The position numbers were made by a program, and so were the translations under genes. Below the pieces are notes generated by a model. It worked only from the letters and a program-made list of their open reading frames with translations. It was not told the origin of the DNA and made no database searches. DNA of 9,037 nucleotides from Flavobacteriales bacterium. Its GTDB lineage: Bacteria; Bacteroidota; Bacteroidia; Flavobacteriales; BACL11. The stretch lies in NCBI GenBank assembly GCA_012960835.1, contig DUAL01000001.1, positions 1-9,037 of the forward strand, written 5' to 3'. Positions 1 through 6,387 of this stretch are shown here, piece by piece (the first letter of the stretch is position 1; each line of letters starts with the position of its first letter).

Positions 1-50
1 AAAATCCAATGGACATTATGTCCGTACGGGTTCAAGTCCCGTCCCGGGTA
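1..50 (+). tRNA. tRNA-Leu (UAA or CAA anticodon), 5' half cut off by the window edge
   Basis: This is the 3' half of a type II tRNA. The opening AAAA fits anticodon-loop positions 35-38, followed by the 3' side of the anticodon stem (TCCAA). A long variable arm follows, with stem GGAC/GTCC around ATTAT (11-23). The T arm is ACGGG, loop TTCAAGT, CCCGT (26-42). The acceptor strand CCCGGGT plus discriminator A ends at 50. The long variable arm limits the choice to Leu or Ser in this lineage, and the AA of the anticodon together with discriminator A gives leucine. The wobble base lies outside the window, so UAA and CAA cannot be told apart. CCA is not encoded, because CAA follows position 50; it must be added after transcription. 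Confidence 0.92.
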
Positions 51-51
51 C

Positions 52-82
52 AAAAAGCAGAAACGAAAGTTTCTGCTTTTTT
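52..82 (+). terminator. Intrinsic terminator of the tRNA-Leu transcript
   Basis: A perfect 13-bp stem (52-64 with 69-81) closes on a GAAA tetraloop at 65-68 and runs into a T tract of six. It starts 2 nt after the mature tRNA end. This is a textbook rho-independent terminator and should isolate the tRNA from the lipoprotein gene downstream. Confidence 0.92.
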
Positions 83-119
83 GTTTTATATGGTTTTCTA
101 TAATGATTAGAAAAATAGG

Positions 120-127
120 TATCTTTA
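120..127 (+). promoter_or_regulatory. Possible weak -7 element for the lipoprotein gene
   Basis: TATCTTTA matches seven of eight positions of the Bacteroidota -7 consensus TAnnTTTG, and it lies between the tRNA terminator and the ATG at 152. Only a poor upstream partner (TTTC at 95-98, 21 nt away) is visible. Because the terminator isolates this gene, a promoter must lie in 83-151, and this is the best candidate I see. Confidence 0.25.
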
Positions 128-151
128 TCAAAATATAAATTTAACTAACTT

Positions 152-556
152 ATGAAAAATATAGTTTTGATTCTAATTAGTGTTTCATTATTTCTTTCCT
201 CTTGTAAGAAATGTAAAGATTGCATTAGAATATTTGAGACAGAATTTACGCCTATTGAACTGGATAGTATTTCTCAAAATATATACCGTGAAGTGGGTGG
301 TTATACACTACCAAATGGTAATACAATAGATACTTTTTTTGCTTATACCAGTTGGGCTGATTTTTCCCTTTTTAATCTAAATGACTTAAATAAAGAACAT
401 CAATATTGTAATAATTCATTTACCACTGGTCCTACAAATTCATTAACCGAAAGAGAAAATCTGGATGAAAGTTGGAGGTCTAATGGAACGATTTACAATG
501 ATGGAACGGACAGTTCCGTATTTATTTTAGGAACATCTTATTACAATTGCAGATAA
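152..556 (+). CDS. Small cysteine-containing lipoprotein, function unknown
   Basis: The 134-residue product has a short lysine-initiated hydrophobic leader (residues 2-15) and a lipobox LSSC with the lipidated cysteine at 18, so it should be a lipoprotein exported through Sec and processed by signal peptidase II. After the lipidated cysteine come Cys21 and Cys24 in a C-K-K-C-K-D-C cluster, then Cys86 and Cys133 near the C-terminus. Four remaining cysteines could form two disulfides in the periplasm or outside the cell. The rest is polar, rich in Asn, Thr and Ser, with no domain I recognise. It begins with ATG after an A/T-rich leader without Shine-Dalgarno. It stands alone between the tRNA terminator and convergent waaA, with only 2 nt between the stop codons. 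The protein type is secure; no function can be assigned. Confidence 0.85.
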   Translation: MKNIVLILISVSLFLSSCKKCKDCIRIFETEFTPIELDSISQNIYREVGGYTLPNGNTIDTFFAYTSWADFSLFNLNDLNKEHQYCNNSFTTGPTNSLTERENLDESWRSNGTIYNDGTDSSVFILGTSYYNCR

Positions 557-581
557 AACTATATTTTTTCTAGAATAGTTT
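556..581. terminator. Inverted repeat at the convergent lipoprotein/waaA junction, possible terminator
   Basis: AAACTAT (556-562) pairs with ATAGTTT (575-581) across a 12-nt loop containing a T run. It begins inside the lipoprotein stop codon and covers the waaA stop codon. The stem is AT-only apart from one G-C pair and lacks a following T tract, so intrinsic termination is plausible but weakly supported. Confidence 0.3.
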
Positions 582-1743
582 CAGTTGCGCCAGCATTCGT
601 TTTAATATAGTCCTTAGCAATTGATGTGTCAAAATTAGTAAACAAATCAAAAGCTAAATTTAGCTCAGTATAATTGGAAATGCTTTTTACCCCCTCTAAT
701 TCTATCAATTCTTCTGCCTCTTTAAATTTTGGGTAGTTAGGACCAAAAATAACAGGCAACCCAAAAGTTACTGCTTCCAAAATATTATGTATTCCTGTGC
801 CAAATCCACCTCCAATGTACGCAATGTTGGCATATTGATAAAGAGAAGATAAGATGCCAATGCTATCAATGATAAGCACATTATTTGAATTGATATTTTC
901 GGTATTTGCTTTTGAAAATAATTGTGCATTAGTTTGTTTTTCTAATTGAGCAATGTGGCGCATTTCGTGTGGTGCAATTATGAAATTGTACTGAGGGTTT
1001 TCTTTTATGAACTGACTTAAAAGCACCTCATCCTTTGGCCAAGTACTCCCACAAATAATAGTGGGTTTCGTCTTGCAAAACTGCTCAATTAAAGGAAATG
1101 ATTTAGGATTCCTAGTAGTGGTTAGCACACTGTCAAAGCGGCTGTCGCCACTTATTGTGTAATTCGTTAGTCCTATACTTTGCAGTAAATCAGCTGAGGT
1201 TTTATCCTGTACAAAAAAGTGAGTAACATTTTGTAGTTGCCTTGCAAACCATTTGTTTTTGAAAAAGATTTGCTCATTTCTGAATATGGAGGAAACAGAA
1301 TAAAAAGGAATGTTTTGCTTTTTGCATTCAGCCATATAATTAAACCAAAACTCATATTTAATAAAAATGGCTTTTATAGGTTTTACACTATTGATGAATT
1401 GTTTTGCATTTGCTTTTGTATCAGCAGGAAGGTAAAAAATCCAATCTACTCCATTATAATTTTTGCGTATTTCAAATCCGGATGGTGAAAAGAAAGTCAG
1501 TAGTATTCTATGGTTAGAATATTTTTGTTTGTAGCTTGCAATAATAGGTTTTCCTTGTTCAAATTCTCCCAATGATGCACAATGAAACCAAACAATATTT
1601 TGCTCTCCTTTTGTTGCTTCTACTAGTTTATCGAAAATATTTTTTCTTCCCTTTACCCACAACTTAGCTTTTGTATTAAATAGGGATGCAATATGAATTG
1701 CAACTACATAAAGTCTGATACTTATGTTATACAAAAAATGCAT
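559..1743 (-). CDS. waaA: 3-deoxy-D-manno-octulosonic acid (Kdo) transferase
   Basis: WaaA (KdtA, glycosyltransferase family 30) moves Kdo from CMP-Kdo onto the lipid A precursor at the inner membrane, the first step of LPS core assembly. The 394-residue protein is near the usual length. A hydrophobic N-terminal anchor spans about residues 5-22. The catalytic-base motif SLGE follows, with Glu60 in the WFHCASLGEFEQG segment. Further family signatures are SGDSRFD (198-204), APHE (257-260) for nucleotide binding, and GGGFGTGIHNILEA (311-324) followed by FGPNYPKFKEAEEL. The ATG at 1743 overlaps the TAA of the upstream outer-membrane protein gene by one base (TAATG), which fixes the start and suggests translational coupling. 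The gene ends in TAG, 2 nt from the convergent lipoprotein gene. How many Kdo residues it adds cannot be judged from sequence. Confidence 0.97.
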   Translation of the reverse strand: MHFLYNISIRLYVVAIHIASLFNTKAKLWVKGRKNIFDKLVEATKGEQNIVWFHCASLGEFEQGKPIIASYKQKYSNHRILLTFFSPSGFEIRKNYNGVDWIFYLPADTKANAKQFINSVKPIKAIFIKYEFWFNYMAECKKQNIPFYSVSSIFRNEQIFFKNKWFARQLQNVTHFFVQDKTSADLLQSIGLTNYTISGDSRFDSVLTTTRNPKSFPLIEQFCKTKPTIICGSTWPKDEVLLSQFIKENPQYNFIIAPHEMRHIAQLEKQTNAQLFSKANTENINSNNVLIIDSIGILSSLYQYANIAYIGGGFGTGIHNILEAVTFGLPVIFGPNYPKFKEAEELIELEGVKSISNYTELNLAFDLFTNFDTSIAKDYIKTNAGATETILEKI

Positions 1744-2480
1744 TATCGGTAATGAAACTCTTCTGTATTTTTCTTGAAGATGGGAATAATAAATCCTGCT
1801 TTTATGCCCAATAATATATCATTCCGATTGCTATCAGAGGTGTATTGCATCTCATCAAAATTGTAAGCTCTTAGGTTTTTGGTCCATCCTTTAATCAGTT
1901 CCACACCAGCAACAAACTTGATGTTATTTTTTTTACTGAAATACATATAATTTGCATTGACTTTCATGCTAATCCCCCCACTTAATCTATCGTACCCTTT
2001 TTTATACTCTTCGCTTAAATGAGGAATAAAATCTTCTTGTGTTTGGATGCGAATTTTGTGCTGCATATAGCCAATGCCCCCCACCACATATATGCCAGAT
2101 GCATTACTCTCAGCAAAAGTAAAAGCTTTTCCGCCCAACAAAAAAGCAGAAAATCCTCTCTCGAAAGTAAGAATATTGGCAAATAAGCCATCTTCATTTA
2201 TTATGGAGCCATCCTCAGTAGCTATATTATCAAACAGATTTTCGTTTTTTACTTTTTCTCCAAAAATATAAGAGCCATCCATACCAAAAAGCCAATTATC
2301 AGTAGTTTTCCTGATTACACTTATGCCAATGGAGGAGTTATCCCCAAAGCTTTCCTGCAAATCGGCCATAGGAAATTGGTGGGTGTAGTCAAACAATATT
2401 GCGGTAAGTGCTCTATGCTCTTCTTGTGCAGCCAATTGAAGTGTGGAAAAACAAAATAGAAATAATAAAACTTTTTTCAT
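1743..2480 (-). CDS. Predicted outer-membrane beta-barrel protein of unknown function
   Basis: The 245-residue product starts with a clear Sec signal peptide (MKK, a hydrophobic core rich in Leu and Phe, then LQLAAQ), with predicted cleavage after Gln19, a common Bacteroidota pattern. The mature part has no long hydrophobic helix. It shows alternating polar/apolar stretches rich in Gly and aromatic residues (for example GIYVVGGIGYMQHKIRIQ and DILLGIKAGFIIPIF), typical of beta strands in a small barrel. From memory it resembles Bacteroidota-restricted conserved proteins with a KGYDRL segment, but I cannot verify this. It is the first gene of a unit with waaA, and the one-base TAATG overlap suggests a shared role at the outer membrane or simply shared expression. 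The C-terminus (FHYR) lacks a final aromatic residue. The barrel call is inference from composition. Confidence 0.82.
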   Translation of the reverse strand: MKKVLLFLFCFSTLQLAAQEEHRALTAILFDYTHQFPMADLQESFGDNSSIGISVIRKTTDNWLFGMDGSYIFGEKVKNENLFDNIATEDGSIINEDGLFANILTFERGFSAFLLGGKAFTFAESNASGIYVVGGIGYMQHKIRIQTQEDFIPHLSEEYKKGYDRLSGGISMKVNANYMYFSKKNNIKFVAGVELIKGWTKNLRAYNFDEMQYTSDSNRNDILLGIKAGFIIPIFKKNTEEFHYR

Positions 2481-2496
2481 GGATTTTAATTCGCAC

Positions 2497-2525
2497 CAAA
2501 GGTACGCTTTTTCGTTTTTTACAAA
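2497..2525 (-). promoter_or_regulatory. Promoter for the outer-membrane protein-waaA unit
   Basis: On the minus strand TACCTTTG (2504 down to 2497) matches the Bacteroidota -7 element TAnnTTTG exactly. TTTG (2525-2522) lies 17 nt upstream, inside the TTG-N17-23-TAnnTTTG spacing described for Flavobacterium. The predicted transcription start is near 2490, giving a leader of only about 10 nt before the ATG at 2480. This is the only promoter in the window with both elements visible. Confidence 0.6.
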
Positions 2526-2549
2526 CGCATACAGGCCGTAATAATTGCC

Positions 2550-2557
2550 TATATTTG
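2550..2557 (+). promoter_or_regulatory. -7 promoter element for the polysaccharide gene block
   Basis: TATATTTG matches TAnnTTTG exactly. With its G at -7, transcription would start near 2564, about 10-13 nt before the candidate ATGs at 2574 and 2577. No TTG is visible 17-23 nt upstream, so the -33 element is missing or degenerate. It diverges from the outer-membrane protein promoter, with the two -7 boxes 45 nt apart. Confidence 0.45.
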
Positions 2558-2576
2558 CCGTTTAGAAAAATTGATG

Positions 2577-3698
2577 ATGAAATTACAAATGGTTGACCTT
2601 GGCGGTCAGTACAGAAAAATACAAACTGAGGTAGACCTTGCCATAAATGAAGTGATAAGTTCGTCTGCATTCATAAACGGACCAAAAGTTCATTCTTTTC
2701 AAAGGGAGTTAGAGGAGTATTTAGGAATAAAACATGTTATTCCCTGCGGCAATGGTACGGATGCTTTGCAAATTGCTTTAATGGCCTTGAATCTTAAAAA
2801 GGGAGATGAAATTATTTGTCCTGATTTTACTTTTGTAGCTACTGCTGAGGTAGTAAAGTTATTAGGTTTGACTGCTATTTTTGTGGATGTGGACAAGGAT
2901 AATTTCACGATTGATATTGAAAATATAAAAAGTGCAATAACTTCCAAAACTCGGGCTATTATTCCTGTTCATTTGTTCGGACAATGTACCAATATGGAGG
3001 CGATTCTAAAAATCGCAAAAGAAAATAATTTACATATAATTGAGGATACCGCACAAGCCATTGGTGCCAATTATATTTTTGCAGATGGCAAAAAACAAAA
3101 GGCGGGAACCATAGGTAATATAGGAACCACTTCTTTTTTTCCATCCAAAAACTTAGGTTGTTATGGAGATGGTGGGGCTATTTTTACCCATGATGATGCA
3201 TTGGCAGAAAAGATGAGAAAAATGGTAAATCATGGCATGGAGGATAGGTATCATTATAAATATATTGGCGTAAATTCCAGGTTGGATAGTGTGCAAGCAG
3301 CAGTCCTGAGTGTAAAACTAAAACGACTGGAATCGTATAATTCTGCAAGAATTGAGGCAGCTGATTATTATGATAAATGTTTTGAAGGAAATGAGAAAAT
3401 AAGCATTCCAAAACGAGTTAATTTTTCCACTCATGTTTTTCATCAATATACCTTAAAGTTAAAAGATATTAATAGGGATAAATTGTGCAAGCATTTACAA
3501 AATAAAGGCATTCCTTTTGGCGTTTATTATCCTGTTCCTTTGCATCAGCAAACCCCATATAAAGAGGAAAGATTTTCTGAGAGGAATTTCTTGGTAACGA
3601 ATGAGCTTTGTAAAACAGTTCTTTCTTTACCTATGCATACTGAGCTTACTACTGAGCAAATGGATTTTATTAGTCAAGCTATTTTAGAAGTGATATAA
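2577..3698 (+). CDS. wbpE: UDP-2-acetamido-2-deoxy-3-oxo-D-glucuronate aminotransferase (DegT/DnrJ/EryC1/StrS family)
   Basis: This is a PLP-dependent sugar aminotransferase of the WbpE/WlbC type. It transfers an amino group, usually from glutamate, to C3 of the 3-keto sugar to give UDP-GlcNAc3NA. In the 373-residue form, the substrate/PLP loop NGTDALQ lies near 59-65, the PLP-ring Asp is in EDTAQ (156-160), and the Schiff-base lysine is Lys191 in FFPSKNLGCYGDGGA, a stretch nearly identical to what I recall of P. aeruginosa WbpE. Further conserved parts are HG...RYHYKYIGVNSRLD and the C-terminal YYPVPLHQQ. TTG 2571, ATG 2574 and ATG 2577 are all in frame. I chose 2577 because the resulting N-terminus lines up best with WbpE. 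Its TAA overlaps the ATG of the acetyltransferase by one base. Specificity is supported mainly by the two genes that follow. Confidence 0.9.
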   Translation: MKLQMVDLGGQYRKIQTEVDLAINEVISSSAFINGPKVHSFQRELEEYLGIKHVIPCGNGTDALQIALMALNLKKGDEIICPDFTFVATAEVVKLLGLTAIFVDVDKDNFTIDIENIKSAITSKTRAIIPVHLFGQCTNMEAILKIAKENNLHIIEDTAQAIGANYIFADGKKQKAGTIGNIGTTSFFPSKNLGCYGDGGAIFTHDDALAEKMRKMVNHGMEDRYHYKYIGVNSRLDSVQAAVLSVKLKRLESYNSARIEAADYYDKCFEGNEKISIPKRVNFSTHVFHQYTLKLKDINRDKLCKHLQNKGIPFGVYYPVPLHQQTPYKEERFSERNFLVTNELCKTVLSLPMHTELTTEQMDFISQAILEVI

Positions 3699-4276
3699 TG
3701 AGTAATTTCTCTACATATTTTGTACATCCAACAGCTGTAATCGATAAGGGGTGCACCATTGGGAATGGCTCAAAAATTTGGCATTTTTCGCACCTAATGG
3801 AAAAAGCAGAAATTGGCGAAAATTGCAATATTGGGCAAAATGTATTTATTGCAAATAATGTGGTTTTGGGTAAAAATGTAAAAGTGCAAAATAATGTTTC
3901 CCTTTATAGTGGGGTGATTTGTGAGGATGATGTTTTCCTGGGGCCTTCCATGGTTTTTACCAATGTAAAGAATCCAAGAAGTGCCGTTATTAGAAAAGAT
4001 AAATTTCAAAAAACTCTTGTTAGAAAGGGTGCGACAATTGGAGCAAATGCAACTATTGTTTGCGGTGTCACCATTGGTAGTTTTGCTTTTATTGGTGCTG
4101 GTGCAGTTATTACCAAAGGTGTGCCAAATTATGCTTTGATGATTGGTGTTTCTGCAAAACAGGATGGTTGGATTTCAGAGTTTGGTGAGAAGCTGGAATT
4201 TGAAAATGGGATTTCCCTTTGCAGATCTAGTGGAGAAAAGTATAAATTAGAAAATGGAAAAGTACAAAAAATATGA
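3698..4276 (+). CDS. wbpD: UDP-2-acetamido-3-amino-2,3-dideoxy-D-glucuronate N-acetyltransferase
   Basis: This WbpD/WlbB-type enzyme acetylates the C3 amino group using acetyl-CoA, giving UDP-GlcNAc3NAcA in the cytoplasm. At 192 residues it has the usual length. Repeated hexapeptides such as IGNGSK, IGENCN, IGQNVF, LGKNVK and IGANAT form a left-handed beta-helix, the fold of this trimeric family. The segment GPSMVFTNVKNPRS is a family signature; its Asn89 probably corresponds to the catalytic asparagine reported for WlbB. LVRKGATIGANATIVCGVTIG and the tail with GWISEFGEKL followed by a C-x-S-S-G-E segment also match WbpD as I recall it. The ATG shares one base with the aminotransferase stop (TAATG), and its own TGA overlaps the dehydrogenase ATG (ATGA). 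Other hexapeptide sugar acetyltransferases are possible in principle, but the neighbours agree with this call. Confidence 0.92.
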   Translation: MSNFSTYFVHPTAVIDKGCTIGNGSKIWHFSHLMEKAEIGENCNIGQNVFIANNVVLGKNVKVQNNVSLYSGVICEDDVFLGPSMVFTNVKNPRSAVIRKDKFQKTLVRKGATIGANATIVCGVTIGSFAFIGAGAVITKGVPNYALMIGVSAKQDGWISEFGEKLEFENGISLCRSSGEKYKLENGKVQKI

Positions 4277-5298
4277 GTGAGCAAAAGAAAATAGGATTTG
4301 CAGTTATTGGTTGTGGGCATATTGGCAAGCGTCATATAGCAGAAATAAAAGTAAATCTAAAAGGGGAACTTCTTGCAATTTGTGATGTGAAAGACAAATC
4401 GGAATTTGAAGATTTTGGCGTTCCATTTTTCAGTTCTTTGGATGCTCTTTTACTTTCCGATATTTGCCCTGATGTAATCAATATTTGCACACCAAATGGC
4501 TTGCATGTTTCCCAATCTATTCAAATATTAGAGCATTGTAATGTGTTGCTTGAAAAACCAATGGCACTTTCAGTATATGATGCTACTGCCTTAATTGAAA
4601 AAGAAAAACAAACCCAAAATCAGTTATTTTGTGTGATGCAAAACAGATATTCGCCACCTGCACTTTGGTTAAAATCTTTAATGGATAATAATACGCTTGG
4701 GCAAATCTACATGGTGAATTTAAATTGTTTTTGGAATAGAGATAATCGCTATTATAATTCCGCAAATTGGAGAGGGACAATGAATTTAGATGGGGGAACA
4801 CTTTTTACACAATTTTCTCACTTTATCGATATTTTATTTCATTTATTTGGAAGTGTAAAAATTAAAGATGTAGTCTTGTCAGATTTCAAACATCAGCAAA
4901 CTACCGATTTTGAAGATTCTGGCATTATTCGTTTTGATTTGCAACATGGAGGGATAGGAAATATGCAATTCTCCACTGCTGTGTTTGATAAAAACATGGA
5001 GTCGAGCATAACAATTATTGGAGAAAAAGGAAGTGTAAAAGTTGGAGGGCAATACATGGAGAAGATTGAATATTGTCATATAAAAAATTATGAAATGCCC
5101 CAACTTAATTCCAGCAATGGAGAGCATGATTATGGTAAATATAAAGGGAGTGCTAGCAATCATCATTTTGTGATTGAAAATGTAATTGAAACATTAAAGG
5201 GGAATACCAAAAAAGACGCAACCCCAGAGCAATGCTTGAAGGTAATTGGATTTATTGAAGAGGTTTATAAAAGAAGAAAAGTAGAAAGTATCATTTGA
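4273..5298 (+). CDS. wbpB: UDP-N-acetyl-2-amino-2-deoxyglucuronate dehydrogenase (Gfo/Idh/MocA family)
   Basis: This WbpB/WlbA-type NAD-dependent oxidoreductase oxidises C3 of UDP-GlcNAcA, making the 3-keto substrate for the aminotransferase two genes upstream. The 341-residue protein has an N-terminal Rossmann domain with GCGHIG (13-18) and the EKP motif carrying the conserved lysine (Lys95). The C-terminal domain has a W-N-R-D-N-R-Y-Y...NWRGT stretch and DGGTLFTQFSHFID (173-186), with conserved Asp, His183 and Asp186 around the active site. These features are typical of WlbA. It is the first enzyme of the three in reaction order but the last in gene order. It overlaps the acetyltransferase by 4 nt (ATGA), and 39 nt separate it from rfbB. 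Family membership is certain; the exact substrate rests on motif similarity plus neighbours. Confidence 0.9.
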   Translation: MSEQKKIGFAVIGCGHIGKRHIAEIKVNLKGELLAICDVKDKSEFEDFGVPFFSSLDALLLSDICPDVINICTPNGLHVSQSIQILEHCNVLLEKPMALSVYDATALIEKEKQTQNQLFCVMQNRYSPPALWLKSLMDNNTLGQIYMVNLNCFWNRDNRYYNSANWRGTMNLDGGTLFTQFSHFIDILFHLFGSVKIKDVVLSDFKHQQTTDFEDSGIIRFDLQHGGIGNMQFSTAVFDKNMESSITIIGEKGSVKVGGQYMEKIEYCHIKNYEMPQLNSSNGEHDYGKYKGSASNHHFVIENVIETLKGNTKKDATPEQCLKVIGFIEEVYKRRKVESII

Positions 5299-5308
5299 AA
5301 AAAGAGGG

Positions 5309-5316
5309 TATTTTTG
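5309..5316 (+). promoter_or_regulatory. Possible internal -7 element for rfbB and the phosphatase gene
   Basis: TATTTTTG matches TAnnTTTG exactly and lies in the 39-nt gap before rfbB, the only real gap in the plus-strand block. The predicted start is near 5323, about 15 nt before the ATG. The nearest TTTG (5294-5297) is only 11 nt upstream, too close for a -33 partner, so this may only be a weak internal promoter or a chance match in AT-rich DNA. Confidence 0.35.
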
Positions 5317-5337
5317 TAATTCATAAAAAGAATAAAG

Positions 5338-6387
5338 ATGAGTAAAACGATATTAATAACAGGAGGTGCAGGATTTATTGGTTCGCATGTGGTGCGTTTA
5401 TTTGTAAATAAATACCCAGATTACAAAATTGTAAACCTGGATGTATTGACCTATGCAGGAAACCTGGAAAATTTAAGAGATATAGAGAATAAGGAAAATT
5501 ATATTTTTGAAAAAGGCGATATAGTAGATGAAGGATATATCAAGGAATTATTTGCAAAATATAATTTTGATGGAGTGGTGCATTTGGCAGCCGAAAGCCA
5601 TGTTGACCGTTCCATTACTAATCCTATGGAATTTATTATAACGAATGTTGTGGGGACGGTAAATCTATTAAATGCTGCAAAAAACCTATGGAAAGGAAAT
5701 GAAGAAGGGAAATTATTTTACCATGTTTCCACTGATGAGGTGTATGGAAGTTTAGGAGATACAGGTTTGTTTTTAGAAACCACTTCTTACGATCCGCAAT
5801 CGCCATATTCTTCCTCCAAAGCAAGTTCCGATCATTTTGTAAGGGCTTACGGAAATACTTACGGAATGCCTTATGTTATTTCAAATTGTTCCAATAATTA
5901 TGGACCTAATCAGTTTCCTGAAAAGTTGTTGCCTCTTTTTATCAATAATATCAGAAATGGAAAAGCATTGCCAGTTTATGGAGATGGAAAGTTTACTAGA
6001 GATTGGTTGTATGTAGTAGATCATGCCATTGCGATTGACAAAATTTATCATGAAGGCAGAAAGGGAGAAACCTATAATATTGGTGGGTTTAATGAGTGGA
6101 CTAATATTGATTTGATTAAAATATTGTGTAAACAAATGGATATTGCTTTAGGTAATGAAGCAGGAACTGCTGAGGGTTTAATTACTTATGTGAAGGATAG
6201 ACCAGGTCATGACAAACGCTACGCTATTGATGCCAATAAATTGAAAAATGAATTGGGTTGGGAGCCATCATTGCAGTTTGAAGAAGGCTTATCAAAAACA
6301 ATTGCTTGGTATTTGTCCAATCAAGAGTGGATGGATAACATCACTTCTGGTGATTACCAGAAATATTATAAAGAACAATATAGTTAA
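5338..6387 (+). CDS. rfbB: dTDP-glucose 4,6-dehydratase
   Basis: RfbB (RmlB) converts dTDP-glucose to dTDP-4-keto-6-deoxyglucose in the cytoplasm, the branch point to dTDP-L-rhamnose and other dTDP-deoxysugars. The 349-residue extended short-chain dehydrogenase has the NAD-binding TGGAGFIG motif (8-15), AAESHVDRS (84-92), the catalytic STDEVYG stretch with Asp133 and Glu134, and YSSSK with Tyr157 and Lys161. NNYGPNQFPEKL, GDGKFTRDWLYV and RPGHDKRYAID complete the family signature. Length is normal. None of rmlA, rmlC or rmlD is in the window, so the final sugar cannot be named. Its TAA overlaps the ATG of the phosphatase gene by one base (TAATG), indicating one transcript. A -7-like element lies just upstream. 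Confidence 0.97.
   Translation: MSKTILITGGAGFIGSHVVRLFVNKYPDYKIVNLDVLTYAGNLENLRDIENKENYIFEKGDIVDEGYIKELFAKYNFDGVVHLAAESHVDRSITNPMEFIITNVVGTVNLLNAAKNLWKGNEEGKLFYHVSTDEVYGSLGDTGLFLETTSYDPQSPYSSSKASSDHFVRAYGNTYGMPYVISNCSNNYGPNQFPEKLLPLFINNIRNGKALPVYGDGKFTRDWLYVVDHAIAIDKIYHEGRKGETYNIGGFNEWTNIDLIKILCKQMDIALGNEAGTAEGLITYVKDRPGHDKRYAIDANKLKNELGWEPSLQFEEGLSKTIAWYLSNQEWMDNITSGDYQKYYKEQYS

Noticed and set aside
1..151. A mobile-element attachment site at the tRNA-Leu 3' end
   Set aside because: tRNA 3' ends are common integration sites, but no integrase, phage gene or second copy of the tRNA end is present. The tRNA is followed directly by its own terminator.
559..2480. A broken or frameshifted waaA or outer-membrane protein gene
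   Set aside because: Both frames are full length, with intact family motifs or signal peptide, and are joined by a clean TAATG overlap.
2571..2577. Use of the TTG at 2571 as the aminotransferase start
   Set aside because: Two ATG codons follow immediately in the same frame, and the N-terminus from 2577 aligns better with WbpE; a TTG start is unnecessary.
2413..2670. An 85-codon minus-strand open frame crossing the divergent promoter spacer and the start of the aminotransferase gene
   Set aside because: It lies antisense to the well-supported N-terminus of the aminotransferase gene and overlaps the outer-membrane protein gene in another frame; the product has no recognisable features.
3698..4276. 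DNA-level tandem repeats within the acetyltransferase gene
   Set aside because: The repetition is at protein level only (hexapeptides of a left-handed beta-helix) and is normal for the family.
4879..5166. A 95-codon minus-strand open frame inside the dehydrogenase gene
   Set aside because: It is fully antisense to a conserved Gfo/Idh/MocA gene. Its hydrophobic appearance is the usual result of reading AT-rich coding DNA backwards.
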